Program-made: the position numbers and the translations under genes
Shown here: positions 14,554-14,816 of the stretch, one piece after another
Position numbering within the stretch: position 1 is the first letter of the stretch
Layout of the letters: each line of letters opens with the position of its first letter
The notes under the pieces: model-generated
Database searches by the model: none
Told to the model about the DNA's origin: nothing
What the model saw: the letters and a program-made list of their open reading frames with translations, nothing else
DNA from: JAYEMH01 sp034717985 [NCBI: Candidatus Ratteibacteria bacterium]
GTDB taxonomy: Bacteria > CAZDME01 > JAYEMH01
Length of the DNA: 14,816 bases
Assembly (NCBI GenBank): GCA_034717985.1
Contig: JAYEMH010000002.1
Span: forward strand, 1-14,816
Direction: 5' to 3'

Positions 14554-14574
14554 TTTCTTCTCCGTGTTCTGGTT

Positions 14575-14816
14575 TTATGTTTTTATTGCTTTTTGCCCGA
14601 TATCCCGACGGAACTGCATTCCCTCAAAACGAACACAATCAACCGCCTGATAAACCTTTTTTATGGCCGCTTCAATATTGCTGTCCCATGCGGTTATTCC
14701 TAAAACTCTTCCTCCCCCGGTAACCAATTTTGAATTCGGGCCGCTTTCTAATTTGGTCCCGGCCTGAAAAACCATTACCTGCTTTTGCCCGGTTAACTGC
14801 TCCAGTCCCTCAATAA
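14575..14816 (-). CDS. purD: Phosphoribosylamine-glycine ligase, C-terminal end (cut by window)
   Basis: Only the last 80 or so residues are present; the frame is open to the window edge. The visible part is the GARS C-terminal domain: VFQAGTKL, VTGGGRVLGITAW and FEGMQFRRDIGQKA, which match PurD proteins well. PurD joins glycine to phosphoribosylamine with ATP, an early step of purine synthesis, and the glycine can come from GlyA of the same operon. In many PurD proteins the motif is VFHAGT; here it is VFQAGT. The internal ATG at 14775 is not a real start. Confidence 0.92.
   Translation of the reverse strand, partial: IEGLEQLTGQKQVMVFQAGTKLESGPNSKLVTGGGRVLGITAWDSNIEAAIKKVYQAVDCVRFEGMQFRRDIGQKAIKT

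Noticed and set aside
1-14816. CRISPR array, tRNA, rRNA or intact transposase
   Set aside because: No regularly spaced short repeats, cloverleaf-like segments, rRNA-like stretches or transposase motifs were seen on either strand. The only long repeats are the two direct copies and the short intergenic elements listed.

Overview
The window looks like a bacterial chromosome fragment of moderate to low GC, with every convincing gene on the minus strand. The very large exported composite protein, the c-di-GMP-type leader in front of it and the dispersed 'accactgaa' repeats all suggest an uncultured lineage such as Candidatus Omnitrophota. That assignment is an inference from style; no rRNA or marker phylogeny is available here.

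Right part (about 10733-14816, read right to left): a compact housekeeping operon, purD (3' end only), purE, tsaC/sua5, ywlE-like phosphatase, rpiB, glyA, dCMP deaminase. Genes overlap or sit within about 40 bases of each other. The order tsaC/sua5 - ywlE - rpiB - glyA mirrors the Bacillus subtilis ywlC-ywlE-ywlF-glyA neighbourhood. The products serve purine synthesis, tRNA t6A modification, the pentose phosphate pathway, one-carbon metabolism and dUMP/dTTP supply.

Middle part (about 8262-10707): an accessory islet of three consecutive two-gene modules. These are a nucleotidyltransferase with a small conserved partner, a Phd/RelE-type pair and a VapB/VapC (PIN) pair. The last two have recognisable sigma70-type promoters so close to the ribosome binding site that their leaders should be almost absent.

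Left part (1-8204): a strong-looking promoter drives an RNA leader with the landmarks of a c-di-GMP-I (GEMM) riboswitch: a P1 stem, a GAAA-capped hairpin, the GGACG...CAAAACTACAGG core, and a terminator that shares bases with P1. The conserved core is split by a 48-base insert made of exactly two adjacent hairpins. The leader leads, across several intergenic repeats, to one 7.2-kb gene for a 2391-residue protein. It has a signal-like N-terminus, two GHKL-type ATP-binding modules (the first with its motifs in an unusual order), a beta-propeller-like centre, an HELAH metallopeptidase-like motif and a Rossmann-like C-terminus. This gene is bracketed by about 230-bp direct repeats that also carry its first 13 codons, so the whole unit could be lost by recombination. 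The riboswitch plus giant protein is the best candidate here for an undescribed system.
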